DNA from: Parietichytrium sp. I65-24A
Taxonomy: Eukaryota > Sar > Bigyra > Thraustochytrida > Thraustochytriidae
DNA: 64,000 nucleotides
Direction: 5' to 3'
Assembly: GCA_012862575.1 (NCBI GenBank)
Contig: BLSF01000099.1
Location: 1,945-65,944 of the forward strand
In this document: positions 61,993-64,000 of the stretch, one piece after another
How the letters are laid out: each line of letters begins with the position of its first letter
Position numbering within the stretch: position 1 is the stretch's first letter
Made by a program: the position numbers and the translations under genes
Notes under the pieces: generated by a model
What the model was told of the DNA's origin: nothing
Databases searched by the model: none
Seen by the model: only the letters and a program-made list of their open reading frames with translations

Positions 61993-62460
61993 ATGGCAAA
62001 GTCAGCCCTGGCACTGCTCGTGCTTGCGCTCGTGCTAATCCAAGGCTGCCATGGCGCCCTCAACTCGAGGAGTCACCACACCTACCTTTGCGACGAGCCG
62101 GGCAAGCTGGACGGAATTCGAATCAAGCGATCGATGGACATGTCTCTGTGCAAGCAGAGGTACGGAAAGAAGCTCTATTGCTTTCATTGCAAATGCGAAT
62201 GGGTCAAGTATTGGGAGGCAGCGAGTGCTTGCTTCAGCGACGACACCGACCTTCACGCACGGCTACTGGAAGACCAACTCACTTGGCAGACAGATTATTC
62301 CATGTACTGTCTTGGACTTGATGAAGCCTCTCCGTCCGAGGAACCGCTCCAACTGTCCTTGGACGAGACCAGCGATTACTATTGCAGCCCCGCTGCGAAG
62401 CTCCAGCGCGCCGCCTTCCTTGTCGTTGTGACTGCTCTAGCTCATTTGATTGCTGGCTGA
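61993..62460 (+). CDS. Small secreted Cys-rich protein, probably GPI-anchored (155 aa)
   Basis: Not recognised. The signal peptide MAKSALALLVLALVLIQGCHG (cleavage near 21/22) is followed by a compact domain with eight Cys (33, 53, 63, 66, 68, 80, 106, 131), enough for four disulfides, including CFHCKC. The C-terminus (SPAAKLQRAAFLVVVTALAHLIAG) is a small-residue site, a spacer and a hydrophobic tail with no cytosolic end, as in GPI-anchor signals. A cell-surface protein is therefore likely. It could be a ligand, adhesin or defence peptide; the sequence does not say which. Confidence 0.7.
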   Translation: MAKSALALLVLALVLIQGCHGALNSRSHHTYLCDEPGKLDGIRIKRSMDMSLCKQRYGKKLYCFHCKCEWVKYWEAASACFSDDTDLHARLLEDQLTWQTDYSMYCLGLDEASPSEEPLQLSLDETSDYYCSPAAKLQRAAFLVVVTALAHLIAG

Positions 62461-62833
62461 GGAGAAAAGGAGGGAAAGTGATCCTGATCCCCATGGAATT
62501 TGTATCAGCAGATAACTAACTGCAATCGAAAAGTCTCAAAAGCCTCTGTGCGTGTGTGTTATGTATATATAGAATAGAAGAACTCGCATTATGACAAGAG
62601 TTTGCTCAGCCTGAGAGCACCCGACCGTTCAAGCGGGGTAGGGGTACATCTCTTTCAGCTGAACAAACCCACAGAAATAAGAACTGGTAGAAAAAATTCG
62701 GACTTTATCTTGCCGATAACGCCAGTGCAAACGCAAAGCAAAGCCCATAGTTGCAAAGGCGCGGGGTGTGTGTGTGTTGGGGGGTGGGGGTGCAGTGAGC
62801 AATTAAAATTCTCTAAAAACAAGTCACATACAT
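62461..62833. other. Convergent 3' spacer
   Basis: 373 bp between convergent genes; ATGTATATATAGAATAG near 62560 and a (GT)n/G-rich run at 62767-62793. Nothing else seen. Confidence 0.45.
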
Positions 62834-64000
62834 TTACACTCTGGCGACAAAGCCTTGTTCCTGCTCAAAATGGGCGACATGAGGGTCGAAAGAGCTCTGC
62901 CGATTCTTTACGCGGCGTTGCGACAGCGGCTCGGCCTCATTCTGATTCAATCTTTCCCCAGAGCCAGCAGTTCCAGTGTACCTTCCGTCTGTTTCGAAAG
63001 AGTTGTAGAAATCCTGCTCGTCATCGTCATCAGCCTCATCGTGAAACAAGAACCGCTCCCGTTCATACTGAAGCTTGCGCTTGTTCCGCTTTCGCCTGTT
63101 CAGGAACACCAAGAAGAAAACAATCATGACGCAACTGAGCAACAACAAGATCAAAGCAAGAGACAGATTCTGCACTTGTTTCTCGTCTTCTTGGGTCTCC
63201 TCGGTACTGGCACTCTTGCCAAGGGTTGGCGTAAGCGTCGTTGGCTCCAGCGTCGGTGCAAAAGTCGGCGAAGTGGATGGACTGTGAGACGGTGCCTTCG
63301 TAGGAAACCCTGTGGGTCCTGGCGTCGGAGACTTGGAAGGGTGTGCGGAGGTTGTTGGGCCGCGTGTCGGCAAAGGCACCGGAGGCTCGGTGTCATCTGA
63401 ATCTGGGTCCCTGAGGACAAAAATTTGAGCGCTGTCGTAGCGAGAGTCGCATGTGTACAGTCTCACAAAAGCACCAGGCTCGTAATCCGCATTATTCCCT
63501 GTCGACGGTGTGGTCGAGCCTTGGTCGCAGAGTACCCGATCTTTGAAGGGTGTGCCGTTACATGCCATCACGGTGATACAATACTCCACTCCGTCAGAAG
63601 TCTCCTCCAGGCGAATTTTAAAGCCGTTTGTCGCCGATTTCCGGGTCCACCTTACCTTGTTCAAGCCGTTTTCCGATGCAAGAGCCTCGGTCTTGTCCCA
63701 AAGCGTAAGAGTGTCCTTTTGCACTGCGCTCGGAAAGTGGTTGTGCGAATAGTAGAGCACAACATCGTTGTTATTTGGTGAGAGGAATCCATCAGCCGAC
63801 AGAGTCCACATCATCTTTTGAACATGGAGGTCACTCTTTGCGGCATTCTTCACGTAGGATTTTGTCTGCAGCCACAAGCCCGGCACGGCCACAAAGTTGC
63901 TATCGCGTGTGGAAAGCCCAAGACCAAGCATATCCTCCCCGTCGTTGTTGCTCCATCTCAGCAGCACCAAAAGCTCGGTGAACTGGTCCGCATTTTCCGG
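62834..64000 (-). CDS. Single-pass membrane protein with PT-rich stalk (N-terminus outside window)
   Basis: The frame is open to the right edge (PENADQFTEL precedes LVLLRWSNND), so the N-terminus is missing. 388 residues are visible. An extracellular part with Cys (CITVMACNG, LCDQG, YTCDSRYDS) leads to a Pro/Thr/Ser stalk of PT-x-x-PT units (PTPGPTGFPTKAP, SPTFAPTLEPT), a type frequent in stramenopile surface proteins. Then a TM helix (LSLALILLLLSCVMIVFFLVF), a stop-transfer NRRKRNKRK, and an acidic cytosolic tail of about 90 residues. Extracellular domain not recognised; it may be carbohydrate-binding or a receptor ectodomain. Confidence 0.8.
   Translation of the reverse strand, partial: PENADQFTELLVLLRWSNNDGEDMLGLGLSTRDSNFVAVPGLWLQTKSYVKNAAKSDLHVQKMMWTLSADGFLSPNNNDVVLYYSHNHFPSAVQKDTLTLWDKTEALASENGLNKVRWTRKSATNGFKIRLEETSDGVEYCITVMACNGTPFKDRVLCDQGSTTPSTGNNADYEPGAFVRLYTCDSRYDSAQIFVLRDPDSDDTEPPVPLPTRGPTTSAHPSKSPTPGPTGFPTKAPSHSPSTSPTFAPTLEPTTLTPTLGKSASTEETQEDEKQVQNLSLALILLLLSCVMIVFFLVFLNRRKRNKRKLQYERERFLFHDEADDDDEQDFYNSFETDGRYTGTAGSGERLNQNEAEPLSQRRVKNRQSSFDPHVAHFEQEQGFVARV

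Overview
The window is nuclear DNA from a gene-sparse, intron-poor unicellular eukaryote. Long uninterrupted reading frames encode eukaryote-only proteins: NMD3, DNA polymerase iota, a kinesin, a three-repeat MYB and a CFAP97-like ciliary protein. Only one spliceosomal intron could be placed with confidence (in malic enzyme). A Ser/Pro/Thr stalk of the 'PTxxPT' kind, an FTO-type dioxygenase and cilium-type genes together suggest a flagellate marine protist, most likely a stramenopile (labyrinthulomycete or alga-like). That placement is inference. No tRNA, rRNA, CRISPR array or recognisable virus-like element was found.

Layout. 1-8.9 kb: a tandem array of ribonuclease-inhibitor-type leucine-rich-repeat (LRR) genes. 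There are three long copies (the first cut by the window edge) and one fragment ending at the only ambiguous base (3796). The flanks are duplicated too, and a 1.2-kb segment with short inverted ends sits in one spacer. 9-34 kb is the housekeeping part: polymerase iota (+), NMD3 (-), kinesin (-), ETF alpha (+), a prolyl-hydroxylase-like dioxygenase (-), a TruA-type pseudouridine synthase (+), a CFAP97-like protein (-), a secreted and membrane-anchored protein with a predicted N-terminal histidine (+), a thioredoxin-like His-rich protein (-), an FTO homologue (-), a RibD/DHFR-like reductase (+) and a 3R-MYB (-). 34-46 kb is a 12-kb stretch with no supportable gene, rich in the word GTGCAT/ATGCAC. 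46-64 kb: malic enzyme (two exons, -), two paralogous protein kinases with HED in place of HRD (-), a DUF1963/YwqG-like protein (-), an uncharacterised ORF (+), a small Cys-rich probably GPI-anchored protein (+), and a PT-rich single-pass membrane protein running off the right edge (-).

Most genes are independent units, with many convergent pairs and a few divergent ones; nothing looks like an operon. Two themes stand out. First, the LRR array: neighbouring copies are almost identical over long stretches, yet differ in dense clusters of amino-acid-changing substitutions exactly at the LxLxxN positions that form the ligand-facing side of such solenoids. One copy has also lost exactly one repeat and another has gained eight residues in a loop. 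This is what a diversifying recognition-gene family looks like. Second, 2-oxoglutarate/metal chemistry outside the usual set: FTO, a P4H-like enzyme and a candidate histidine-brace copper protein.

Start codons were set to the first in-frame ATG. Several frames open further upstream only through GTG or TTG, and those extensions were not used.
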